The notes under the pieces were generated by a model. It made no database searches. It saw nothing but the letters and a program-made list of their open reading frames with translations, and had not been told where the DNA came from. Source: Penelope pileata (taxonomy: Eukaryota; Chordata; Aves; Galliformes; Cracidae). From it: 64,000 nt of DNA. Each line of letters opens with the position of its first letter. Position 1 is the stretch's first letter. The translations under genes were made by a program, and so were the position numbers. The stretch covers positions 415,708 through 479,707 of the forward strand of contig WBMW01001308.1 in NCBI GenBank assembly GCA_013396635.1. Reading direction: 5' to 3'. Below are positions 14,760 through 24,167 of this stretch, one piece after another.

Positions 14760-14931
14760 CAGTCAGATATTCCAGTACAGCAGCCATGTACACTGGAGCA
14801 CCAACACCAATTCTGTACTTCGGGTGGCCTTTCTTAATGTAACGTAGCATTCTTCCAACAGGGAATATGACCCCAGCTTTTGCCGAGCGCGAAGTCTTGG
14901 TTGACTTCTTCTTCCCACCCCTGCTGGACAT
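14760..14931 (-). CDS. MACROH2A1: macroH2A1, first coding exon (start codon, codons 1-57)
   Basis: This exon encodes the N-terminal tail and first half of the histone fold of macroH2A1. The protein acts in the nucleus, replacing H2A in the octamer. Seen: the product starts MSSRGGKKKSTKTSRSAKAG and continues through VIFPVGRMLRYIKKG, HPKYRIG and APVYMAAVLEYLT. These are macroH2A1 residues: macroH2A2 starts MSGRSGKKK and has TFKYRIS in the same loop. The HPKYRIG stretch is the L1 loop that differs from canonical H2A (NYAERVG) and lies at the contact between the two H2A-H2B dimers. The start at 14931 is chosen because it begins the conserved protein. The in-frame ATG 17 codons upstream at 14982 is rejected because the intervening codons are not macroH2A and a splice acceptor lies between. 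The exon ends in phase 1 after one base of codon 58, followed by donor GTAGGT. The split codon is completed in the exon at 722-828. Confidence 0.98.
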
Positions 14932-14947
14932 TTTGTCTGTATTGGGT
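14932..14947 (-). other. MACROH2A1: 5' UTR part of first coding exon and its splice acceptor
   Basis: On the coding strand the bases before the ATG read from an acceptor tgctgttccag, whose AG sits at 14949-14948, giving 16 bases of 5' UTR. A second possible acceptor, atacag, would start the exon at 14936 and leave only five UTR bases. The first is preferred because it has the better pyrimidine context. Either way the upstream UTR must come from a separate non-coding exon, most likely in the CpG-rich island near 23 kb. Confidence 0.65.
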
Positions 14948-15733
14948 CTGGAACAGCACTCTATATATTCAAGAAAAAACAAAAAGATAAAAGGTTATCA
15001 AAAAGGAATACAACATTTAAATGTTTTCAAGTGGTAATGAGAGAAGTAATTTCTCATAAATCTGCTTTGGAACTATTTTTCTGGAACTCCTAACATGTTA
15101 AAACTGGCACCGTTAATTAAGTGTGATAACCACCTAACATAAAATAGTTTCAGCATAAAAGCAGAGGGTGCTTTCTGCTCTCCTGGAAAAACTGTATGGG
15201 AACAACTGCAGTAGGACTGTTGCACTTATGAGTAACATTCCCAACTAGGAAACTGTCTCCACTAAAGCTATCCGACATTTTACTAATCTTCCTTAAAAAA
15301 CTGGATTTTCAAGTGTGAACGAATTTACAGAACACAGACCTATGCACAGTAAACTACATCTCCCATACCCTAAATGTGTCATTCAAAAAGACCTGAAATG
15401 ATCCCCCTGAGACCTGAACCCACCAGCAGCTCTCTCTGCACTGAAATGAGCCACATTCCTAGATGGCATGCTGTAGTGGTACAACCTTCAGCCTGCTACC
15501 TTTCCTTCATATCACAGTGGTCTAAACACCCAGCAGCTATCTGACAACTATCTCAGTTTATCTCGGTGAAGAAACCTGCTGCTGATTCAGCTGTCAAATA
15601 TTTTTTTCTCTTTGATTTCTGCTTCGGCTGTAAATAGAAGCTGGCAAACGCAAAGAGCTGGAGAGTTTGCAGACTCGCAGTGTCATGTGCGGGGCTTTGA
15701 AATTAACTCTGGGAGAAGGAGACTGTCCAAATG

Positions 15734-15769
15734 CTCCCCTCCCTCTCTCCTTTTTCCCTCCCTCCCTCC
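15734..15769 (+). repeat. polypyrimidine CCCT/TTCC tract
   Basis: A 36-base run of only C and T on the plus strand, with CCCT-like periodicity, ending directly at a cag. It is low-complexity DNA. Pyrimidine tracts of this sort can precede a splice acceptor, but no exon on the plus strand is supported. Confidence 0.7.
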
Positions 15770-18700
15770 AGCATGTCTGAACTCTAGGGAAACCAGGGGC
15801 ACGCAGCAGTGATACAGCCAAGCTCTCTCCTAGGTGTTTAAATCCTACTGATAAGAATGCAAAGTCATTGCTGTGTTTATACACCCCCCAACAGAAGCTC
15901 TTTAGGCCTGCTTTCCCATCACACCAGTTGTTTCCCTTTTATTTTTTTCTCTTATGTTTACACTGAATTCTCTCCTTCTCTATGTGGACCTAACAGTATT
16001 TGCTGAACATCTGATTCCACCACTGAGGGAGCTCAGAATTAGGCAGAACAGGTTCACCAACTCCACTGCAGCTTCTGCTCTAACTTCAAGACATGTCAGT
16101 GCAGATCAGAAGTCTTTCAAGCCTCAATGAGTCACTGTGATACAGATTATGTAACTACCAAACGAAGACCACTCAGGATAACTAAAGAAACCCAAAAATC
16201 AAACATTAATTTTCCTTTCCACTTCCACAACTCTGCTCGTCAAAGATTTGACGACAACATAAACCATTAAGTAAAATAAAAGCAACAGGCTTATTGATTG
16301 TTAAAGGTAAACAAAATAATCCCATTTTATTAGCTCAGACAAAAGTCAGACTACATTTATGAAAGCGGTGTCAAAAAACAGATAGGAAATTGGAAGGGGG
16401 AACATCGAAAGCACTGCTTCCCCTTCCTCCACTGCAAACTCATTTCTGTAACAATTCTTGCTCTGTGGAGAAGACAAATGCCAATTTTCTTCCCTTGAGA
16501 AACTGCCTAAACTGGAGCTCACATGTGATTTAAAAACCCTTCAATTCAGCTGCAGTTTTTCACCCTGTTTGCTCTGTCACTGTCAGGAGGGCGGCTGGGT
16601 GTGGCTTTGAGTTGGCTGTGGGCTTTGTGCCTGCAAACATCCTCATAGTCTGTACTCCATTTTCATCAACCCTACAGATAATAAACTCACCATGTTAAGA
16701 AGTTCACTGTATTTAAGCACTAGGAAAAGCAGACATGAGAAATATCTGTGCTCCTAGCTTCCCCATAATTCCTTTGTTATGTAACTGATAAGTGAATGAT
16801 AAAAACCAGATTTCTTCCAAGGAAAACCTGCAAGACTTACGTGGTAAATCTGTATTAATACTGCTTGCCTAAATGTTCAAGGCTCTCCTTTTAGATGCCA
16901 TGCAAACCAAAATACATGCCATATTCAGATTTATTTTAATTGCTTTACACTAATATGTATAAATAGCAACTCATGAGAATATCAAATAGCTTGCAAACTT
17001 CATTAACAGAAAAAAATCAGGTTCTCTGTTGATACAGGGAAATCTTAGTAATCCACATACCAAGCAAGTTACACTGAACAGTGAAATAAGCATTTAATAA
17101 TTGTTTCTACAAGACAAAAATTGGATTTGAACTGTCACAGTAAAGTGTATTTTGTAATATGTAATGCTTCCAAAAAACAGGCAATTAAATCCCTGTGAAA
17201 ATCAATTTAGTTTCCACAGCTATAGCATGGATACTGATGCAGAACAGGGGAGTTTGGGGAACCAAATGTCCTATGTTAATTACAGATCTTACCTTCTAAC
17301 TGGCTTGAGTGTAATAATTGGGGTGGGAGCAATTAAAGTCTATTTGCACTTCCACCAAAAACAAAAGAAAAAAAAGGAAGAAACAATGAAGTCCAGTAGA
17401 GCTGTCCAAAAGGGACCATATTCATTCTGGACTGCATTTTTCCCCCAAATCAGGATACAAAAATTGCACATAAAAGGAAGTGAAGTAGAAAAAGGAAGTA
17501 AATAATAGCCTTGAAATTCCCTGGAGAAGTTCTAAATCCTTTCTTCCCTTCCCTTTCTCTGTGCTGGGCAATGCAGTTGAAGGGAAGGGGGAAGAGGGCC
17601 CACGGAACCCTATTAGATCCAATCATCTTTGGGAGCAATGCAGATGTGAGCTCTCAGAAGTCTCTCTGCAGGTGGCTGTGGTCTTGATCTATGGAATTCA
17701 GTTCACTGAGTGAGTTTATGGGATGGTCAGAATAGCTGGAAAAGAATATGGAAATCCTTATTTCCTGATGTTGGTTTGTTTTTCTTTTTTCTTTTTTTTT
17801 TTTTTCCTTCAGGAAAGCATCATGCAGCCATGAGCCGCTATGACATTTGGATCAAAGCATGGGTAAAATATGTGGCAATATAGAATTATTACCAAAGAAG
17901 CTTTGAGGAAGTCGGAGTAACTACAGCTCACCCAATCCAAAAACCCAAATGGAAGACACACACGGATGGCCAGGCTGTAGCTGGCAACAGAAGGAGATGA
18001 AAGAGCACTACCCTTTCATTTTCCGTTCCAAGAAAACGATTGTTCATAGGGAAGTGAGGGAAATGGTTCCTTCATATGCAGAAACAAATGAGTACTGTAT
18101 ATCACTGTCTCTGGCTAAATATCACGTATCCAAAGTGATGCTAAGTTTGTTGTTGACGTACTGCCAAGTGTTTGTGGTCGCGCTCAACCAGCCTCCCTTA
18201 TCAGGCTTGAGCAGTACACTCAGCTGTTAGTTTCCAGCATTTTTCATTTGATGCTCAGGAGACATTCTTCCTTTTAACACACCATTTTCTATTCAATACC
18301 TTCAAGCCTGCTGTTATTTCTAACTATCTCACACCTACCCATATATAAAAGGGTACATTTTTTCTTATATAATAAGCTTATTTTACCCACTTCTGCAAAG
18401 TCTAAAGGTTTATTTCCCCCTTTATTTTATACTGCTGGCCACATTTCTCTCCTTAATATTTGAGATAACCCTGGACCTGTCCTGACAGTTAAACTGATCT
18501 TCTCATACCGTACAACAAAGAGCTTATCTCTTTATTTATTAAATTTATTTATGAGGGAAAACTTGCCTGAACCAGAAATACGGGGTCTTACATGTTGAAT
18601 AAACCAAGCGCTTCTGGAACTTCTACTGTAACAAGTAAAATGTAATAAAGTGAGTTTCAGAGCTTCCTGTCTCAAGGATCTCATTCTTATAACATGCAGA

Positions 18701-19223
18701 GAGTCACTTTAAATGTTGTGGATGGAAGGAGAGAAATTCTAGTCAAGTTCTAAGTACCACTTTTCATTTTGCCAATCACTTAATTTGGAAGAGGAAAAGA
18801 AAGCCTGAAATCTAAGAGCTCTTTCAGGTGTAAGTATGGATTCGGGATCATTACAGAACCTGCTTGTCCTGCCTTTGAGAGAGGGGTGGATGGCCCAACG
18901 AGCTCTCAAAACGTCTTCTCTAGTTCTGGTTTTCTATGACAAAAAGTAGGGAGGGAAAAGAGATTTCACTTCCAACAGACAAAAAAATCTATTGAAGTTA
19001 AATGTAAAGAGCATGGCAACACATCAAAATCCAAAGAAAACTGTGTGCCTTACGTGTTCTCAAATGGTTTATCTTTGTAACACCAGAAACTCTGGATCAC
19101 TGCCAACGTTAATGAACCAGAGCTGTCTGCTGAGTCACTGCAAGCCCGCAGATGAGGGAGGCAGTGCTTACCAAAGGGACTTTATCACATGTACCATAGT
19201 TCAGAAAGGATTTGGGCAGGAGG

Positions 19224-19241
19224 AAAAAAAAAAAAAAAAAA
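19224..19241. repeat. A18 homopolymer
   Basis: A run of about 18 A on the plus strand within the first intron, followed by an A-rich stretch. No retroelement body was recognised upstream of it. Confidence 0.75.
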
Positions 19242-22200
19242 GGAAAGAAAATCACAACCAGCCTTTTCCTTTCTTACTCCTCTCTGGCCTTTGCAATGAA
19301 ATTTCTGACAATTGTTTCAAATGCATTTCAAAAATCTATTTTTTTTCATAATACAATTACTGGAAACTTTGTCAAATACACAGAGTCTTCAAAGATTCGA
19401 CAATAAAATGATACAGTTTCAATGTGACAGTTCACAAAATTATCACTGTGATAACCAAGGGATGTCACTGAGGAGGCAACTTGGATAAAAGTCCACCTTT
19501 GACTGAATAAAGTTTATTGCTATATTCTTCAGCAGCTCTGCTGTGCTGGGGCACATTGCCCGTGCTGCAGAATGCAGCACCTGATTCACAGCCTTCTGAA
19601 AACCTCTTAAAGACTGTAGCATAATTCATACTGCTTTCTAACATCTCAAAATTCACAGAAATGAGAATTTAATGGTATATTAACTCAGCTCACAGTAAAG
19701 ATTCAAACTACAAGATCTGCTGTCAGGTCTTTGTGAGCCAGAAATAAATATTTCAAGAAACAAAATAATATTCAGGTATAGCAATGAAATCAGCATAATT
19801 AATGTTTTTCTGGTTGAAACTGGCTGTTGGCCACAGTTTTTTGTATGAAGACGGATACTCCACTATAAAACACTTAAATACCATCTCCCTAAAATGACCA
19901 TAGGCATCTGTTCTTCTGGAAGGTTTAACATCGTGTAGTTCTGGAGCACTGACTACAGATCCTGGTAACGTGATACCTAATTTCCAGCAGCTCAAATTCC
20001 TGTACTTCATTAGCTCAGTCAATGTGACCCTTTTATCAAACGATAGTAATAAAAAACTCCTTAATATTAACAGTTTTCAAGTACTGCCCCTTAATGACTT
20101 AAATTACTAGGAGTTCTCCTGCTGTCAGACAGGGATTGTTCTCATGATGGGCTTACCTTGGTGTAATAACTGCACTCAGCAAACAGATGATTACATTTAG
20201 ATCTACAGCATCACATCTGTAAGTACAGTGGAATGCAGGAGATCATTACTACAACAGGACAAATTATTTAGCAATTCTTTTTCTCCTCTTTCCAGTACAA
20301 AGATTAAACCAAAAAGTTCATTTTGTATCTCAAGAGCTTAACTGCAATGTTATTTTCTTTCCATTGTTTCAAAAGATTAACAAGTAAGAGGTGCCACTCC
20401 ATCTTAAATCTATTTATGTACTATAATAATAGCTGCTCACTGAATTCTTTTTGAAAAGGTGCATTTGAATTTGCTTTGACAACTAATTTGCTCTGTTCTT
20501 GGCTAATCAGAAGCTAGTTTGACATGTTGATAAAATGTGTTGCTTATCGAGTCGCAATAAAATGGTCTCTAATAAAGCTCGCCTAACACAACAGTGTCTC
20601 AGTCTGTGGCCACGGTTTCGAGGCACTACAGTAATAAAAGAAGAGCAAGCAATCCAGCAACTGTTTGGTCTGGTGTGATTTCAGATTTTAGCTTAAATGC
20701 TTTATCAAAGCAATAATTCTTTGTGGTCTGATAGAGAAGTGAAACTGGTTGCAAACCAGCTGTTCCAGCACTACATTACCTTCTTATCTGAAAAAGCAGC
20801 ACTATGCATTTATTTACACTCGAAAACCAAAGAATATTCCTCATCTATGAGTGCCCTATAGATGTCCTTTTTGCTGAAGGTTAGTAAGACTAAAACTCCC
20901 ATCATGGTAACGTAAAGCAGGGGAAAAGAGGAATAATATTTTCACCAAATCTGTACAAAAGAGAATACTATTGCACAATTTTATTCAGCTGCCAGAAATC
21001 CCTTCCTCCCACAATGGGTCTGAAACCCAGAAACAAATATCCCCTTAATGTGCAAGCCTCTGCTATGAACAGTAATGGGAGTGTGACAAAAGTTTTAGCT
21101 GGGCATCCTGCCACCAATATTCAGGAAAACGTAAATACAATTGTCTTTGCTGACCGCTGTCAGGAGCACTAGCATGAAAACAAGTCCCTTTGTGTTGCAG
21201 CTTTTTGTACATTGGGTAGGAAGCGTAGTGTTTGATACAGGACCATACATCACTGGACTGTTTTAGGAATTCAGCATTCAGAAAAAAACTTTCAAAGAAC
21301 ATCTTGGAAACTTGTTTGTCACTTGACATTTCGGGCAATGGTAGAAACGCAATAAAGAATTCATACGGATGCTTCCAAGGCAAAATCCAGAAGTTTAATA
21401 TAGTTGTGCTGCTGATGGGAGGGAGTGCAAGACCTCAGCCCACTGATGAGGCCACGTCCTTCTAGCATCACTGTTTTAGGAGCAAGGGCTGCAAATGGAA
21501 TCCTATCCATCCTCTCTTCTGGAGAAGGCACCGTTGCTTCTCTGTGTACATCCCTCCCTAACATGCGAGTGAGCAGTGCACCTAGCACGTTTTTTCTCCC
21601 AATCCACCTCCAGGAAGCACAGAGCTGACAAAACCCCACGCTCATCGAACTGCCTGCTGGGTCAACATCCTTTCTCCCACCAGAGGCTCTCTCTAGAGGC
21701 TCCTTTTTCTCCTATGGCATCAATTACAGCTTCCTGCTCCTTTATCCCTACTTTGTGAGTTTGCAGCAGTGGGTTTTTCTTTCTGCTAATGCTGATGTGT
21801 AAAATAAGCAGTCATTAGGCCAAATTCTAGTCTTAACCATGAATTTTTAGATCAATTACGGCTATCAATGGTTATGTACTATCAACATTGGGTTTCACCT
21901 GTGATCAGACCAGCACACCTCAGTTCTGCAACAAACACAAATGTAGTAATGAACCAAAGTTACTCTTGAGGACTAAAAGGGGCCTGGAAAATCTCCCTGT
22001 GAAAGGTTATGACACATAACACAGCAAAAAAACCTGCAACCACTAAGGGGAAGAACAAACAAACAATGTAACACTACATCAAAACAACCTGGAGCCACGA
22101 CCTGGGAAAAAAACAATGTAACTCTTTTGGAAAGACTTTTAAAGACACTGCAAGGAGTTGACTATCTTGCTACAAAATATATCAATTGCATTACTGTGTT

Positions 22201-22670
22201 TGTCAAAGCAACTGTAATTGTCTTGCTTATGCCCAATGGTTTTAGCCCAGCCTTGTGTCTCAGGTCTCAGGTTCTGTTTTCAATAATTGCCCCCTTGCTC
22301 CTTAGCTCGTTTATTTCTGCAGGCTCTTAAGATCGGGGGAGGCAGCGGATCCTCAAAGTTCCCTACAGACCTGTTGCTAAGTGACAGCCTCACATAGTTC
22401 TGGGGGAAAAAAATGGTCGTTCACTTCTATGGTGAGCTAAACAACAAGCCTCCTCCAAGCACATCTCAGCAGCCAGCCACCTTCCACCAACATCCACGAA
22501 GCAACCCGTCCTACACTGCTGCAAACAAGCTGCTTCCAGCTCAGGCTTTGGATGCAAATGCTCAGCCTCCTGCAGCTTACTCCTGAAGGTTACACAGAAA
22601 CCCAGGGATTACAGAAGGCACAAGTCACAGAAGCAGCAGTTCCCTTGCTGCCTCCGTCCATGCGTCAGCG

Positions 22671-22730
22671 TGCCCACAGCCGGGCTCCCGGAGGACACCG
22701 TGCCCACAGCCGGGCTCCCGGAGGACACCG
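22671..22730. repeat. 30-bp perfect tandem duplication (2 copies)
   Basis: Two adjacent identical 30-base units, each starting tgcccacagccggg and ending gaggacaccg, at 22671-22700 and 22701-22730. They lie in the G+C-rich block at the downstream edge of the MACROH2A1 promoter region. Being identical, the duplication is either recent or an assembly error. Confidence 0.95.
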
Positions 22731-22891
22731 CTCCCTGCCCTGCCCGAGCCGGGCCGCAGGGCTCCCTCCCGCAGGCGGACATGTTGCGGGCTGCCCGCCA
22801 GGTGACAGCTCTGCAACAACAGGGGGCCCGTCTCTAGCGGAGCGCTGCGTTCTCCCACTCCCGGCTGCTTCCGACGGCTTTGCTTATGGTT

Positions 22892-22951
22892 TTAAAAACG
22901 CCATTCGGCGTTGTTTTATCNNTTAAAAACCCCGTTTGGCTTTTTTTTATC
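22892..22951. repeat. imperfect 29-bp duplication flanking NN
   Basis: Bases 22892-22920 and 22923-22951 are both 29 long, begin ttaaaaac and end ttttatc, and agree at 24 of 29 positions. Only the two unknown bases separate them. This pattern suggests one locus represented twice where two noisy sequence ends were joined, though a real diverged tandem repeat is possible. It sits in the promoter island. Confidence 0.75.
22921..22922. other. assembly ambiguity NN
   Basis: Two undetermined bases inside the CpG-rich block, directly between the two similar 29-base segments. A further single N is at 23269. They mark unreliable sequence in the promoter region. Confidence 0.95.
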
Positions 22952-22959
22952 AAACCGGG

Positions 22960-22985
22960 TTTTTTTTTTTTTTTTTTTTTTTTTT
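22960..22985. repeat. T26 homopolymer
   Basis: An uninterrupted run of 26 T on the plus strand, the longest homopolymer in the window, between the NN gap and the G+C-rich core of the promoter island. Length is likely unreliable and polymorphic. Confidence 0.85.
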
Positions 22986-23216
22986 GCGTTTGGCAGGTAA
23001 CTTTTATTACCCCGCGGCTTGCCCATCCCGAAGCAATGCTGAGAATGCTCGGCCGCTACCGCTCGCAGCTCTCAGTCCCGCTCCGCTCTCGGTCCCGGCC
23101 CCGGCCCCAGAGGAGCGAGGGCCCGGCCCGCGCCCCACGGTGCCCGCTGGGCTCCTTCCAACCTCGGTGCCCCAACCCCGCTGCGGATTCAGCGCAAACA
23201 AAACCCCGCTGCCACC

Positions 23217-23357
23217 ATGACGCCGGGAGCGGGCTGCGTTTCCAAGCGGAGACAAAAAAGACGGCTCCNCCCTCAGCGTTGGTGTAACGGTCGCCTCGCG
23301 CTCCCCCCACGGCCCCGCGCCCCTCACGCAGCGCTGCCGCCTCTTCCCCAGCACTGA
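23217..23357 (+). other. 46-codon ORF with strong Kozak context in promoter island
   Basis: On the plus strand, opposite to MACROH2A1, an ATG at 23217-23219 sits in gccaccATGa, close to the optimal vertebrate start context. The frame runs 46 codons to TGA at 23355-23357. The product starts MTPGAGC, then a basic stretch (SKRRQKRR), and ends in proline-rich sequence. Codon 18 contains the N at 23269. No known family is recognised. G+C-rich DNA yields such frames by chance, so translation is not claimed. It is recorded because bidirectional promoters can make divergent transcripts. Confidence 0.2.
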
Positions 23358-23998
23358 GCCTCTTCCCTCGGGCCCCAGGCACCGTCCCGGTAGCCCTGGG
23401 GAGCCCTCTCATCTCGCCGGCCGCGAGCGTCTGCCCTCGGTTCCCGCAGCTGGCTGCCGCGCTCCTCCATTGAAAGCCCCGTTCTTGCGTGGAGTGAGGG
23501 CCTTGGCTCCACTTCTTGCCCCCCTCCGCCTGCCCCCAGCCGTGCCATTGTGTGCAAATCTCTTAAATCTTCGGGGGAGACCAGGGTGGGGAGGACAAAG
23601 CAGAGAGGTAACGCTGCATTCTTCCCCGAGTGAAGTTTCTTATTCAAGAAGAAGAGAACTCGTGACTGAATGGTTACTGCAGCTGCAAGACACCCTCGTT
23701 CTGCACCTCGTACTGTACAAAAATCGCTTGCTGCCATCTTACAAAGGCCCCAGATGGGCTTTTGGAGGAATTCCTCTGAAGGCACAGAAATCCCTGAGCA
23801 CACCTTCCTGCGCTGGGGGCATGGCTCGGTGCTGCCCATGTCCTATCCCAGCTGGCAGTCACCCAGGGCTGAGGGTGTCCCCTCAGTGCTCCCAGCTCCC
23901 CCAGCTGCCCTCAGGCCCTTCTGCTCCTCTCCTCAGTGCTGAGCACAAGAAGCAGCCTGCGGCTTCTTCCCCACTGCCCCTTGCTGTGTGGCTGGAGC

Positions 23999-24033
23999 TG
24001 TGGCACACCACTGTGGCACACCACTGTGGCACA
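23999..24033. repeat. 13-bp tandem repeat, 2.7 copies
   Basis: The unit tgtggcacaccac occurs at 23999-24011 and 24012-24024 and again in part (tgtggcaca) at 24025-24033. Copies are identical. Confidence 0.9.
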
Positions 24034-24099
24034 GTGTCATTGCTGTTAAGCCATTGGGGTGAAAAGGGCTGAGGAGCGGCTGGCAGAGGCAAGGATTTT

Positions 24100-24123
24100 C
24101 TCCCCCCCCCCCTCTCCCCCCCC
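24100..24123. repeat. C-rich low-complexity tract
   Basis: A plus-strand stretch of C runs (C11 and C8) broken by single T. On the minus strand this is G-rich and could in principle form unusual structure, but only two long G runs are present. Confidence 0.8.
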
Positions 24124-24135
24124 GCCATGCTCCAG

Positions 24136-24167
24136 CTTTCCTTATTTTCACCTTTCCTTATTTTCAC
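24136..24167. repeat. 16-bp tandem duplication (2 copies)
   Basis: The unit ctttccttattttcac occurs twice without spacer, at 24136-24151 and 24152-24167, with no difference between copies. Confidence 0.95.

Larger units (their letters stand above)
14948..22640 (-). other. MACROH2A1: MACROH2A1 first intron (5' UTR intron)
   Basis: About 8 kb between the first coding exon and the CpG-rich island. The upstream end is not fixed because the non-coding exon has not been placed. The interval is AT-rich, with a pyrimidine tract at 15734-15769, a T-rich stretch near 17769-17809 and an A18 run at 19224-19241. No gene, RNA or named mobile element is recognised. A 113-codon open frame on the plus strand at 17164-17505 has no domain I know and includes a lysine run from A-rich DNA. 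Confidence 0.7.
22640..23560 (-). promoter_or_regulatory. MACROH2A1: CpG-rich island: likely MACROH2A1 promoter and non-coding exon 1
   Basis: After 22 kb of AT-rich intron the sequence becomes strongly G+C-rich with frequent CpG, the only such block of this size in the window. It lies about 8 kb upstream of the first coding exon, which has a splice acceptor just before its ATG, so a 5' non-coding exon on the minus strand is expected here. Possible donors on that strand are TGC|GTGAGG (exon ending at 23328) and GCG|GTAGCG (exon ending at 23060). I cannot choose between them, and the transcription start is not fixed. No TATA box was relied on. CpG-island promoters are usual for broadly expressed chromatin genes and often fire in both directions, so a divergent plus-strand transcript is possible. 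The block contains three N positions and low-complexity DNA, so its sequence may be incomplete. Confidence 0.7.

Noticed and set aside
14932..14982. N-terminal extension of macroH2A1 from the in-frame ATG at 14982
   Set aside because: The extra 17 codons are not part of macroH2A proteins, and splice acceptors (ttccag and atacag) lie between that ATG and the conserved start.
17164..17505. 113-codon plus-strand ORF in the first intron with a hydrophobic stretch
   Set aside because: No known family. The lysine run comes from an A-rich tract, and the ORF lies antisense inside an intron without exon signals.
23470..24072. 200-codon plus-strand ORF next to the promoter island
   Set aside because: It overlaps a 171-codon ORF on the other strand, has proline/leucine-rich composition from G+C-rich DNA and includes the 13-bp tandem repeat. 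No domain is seen.
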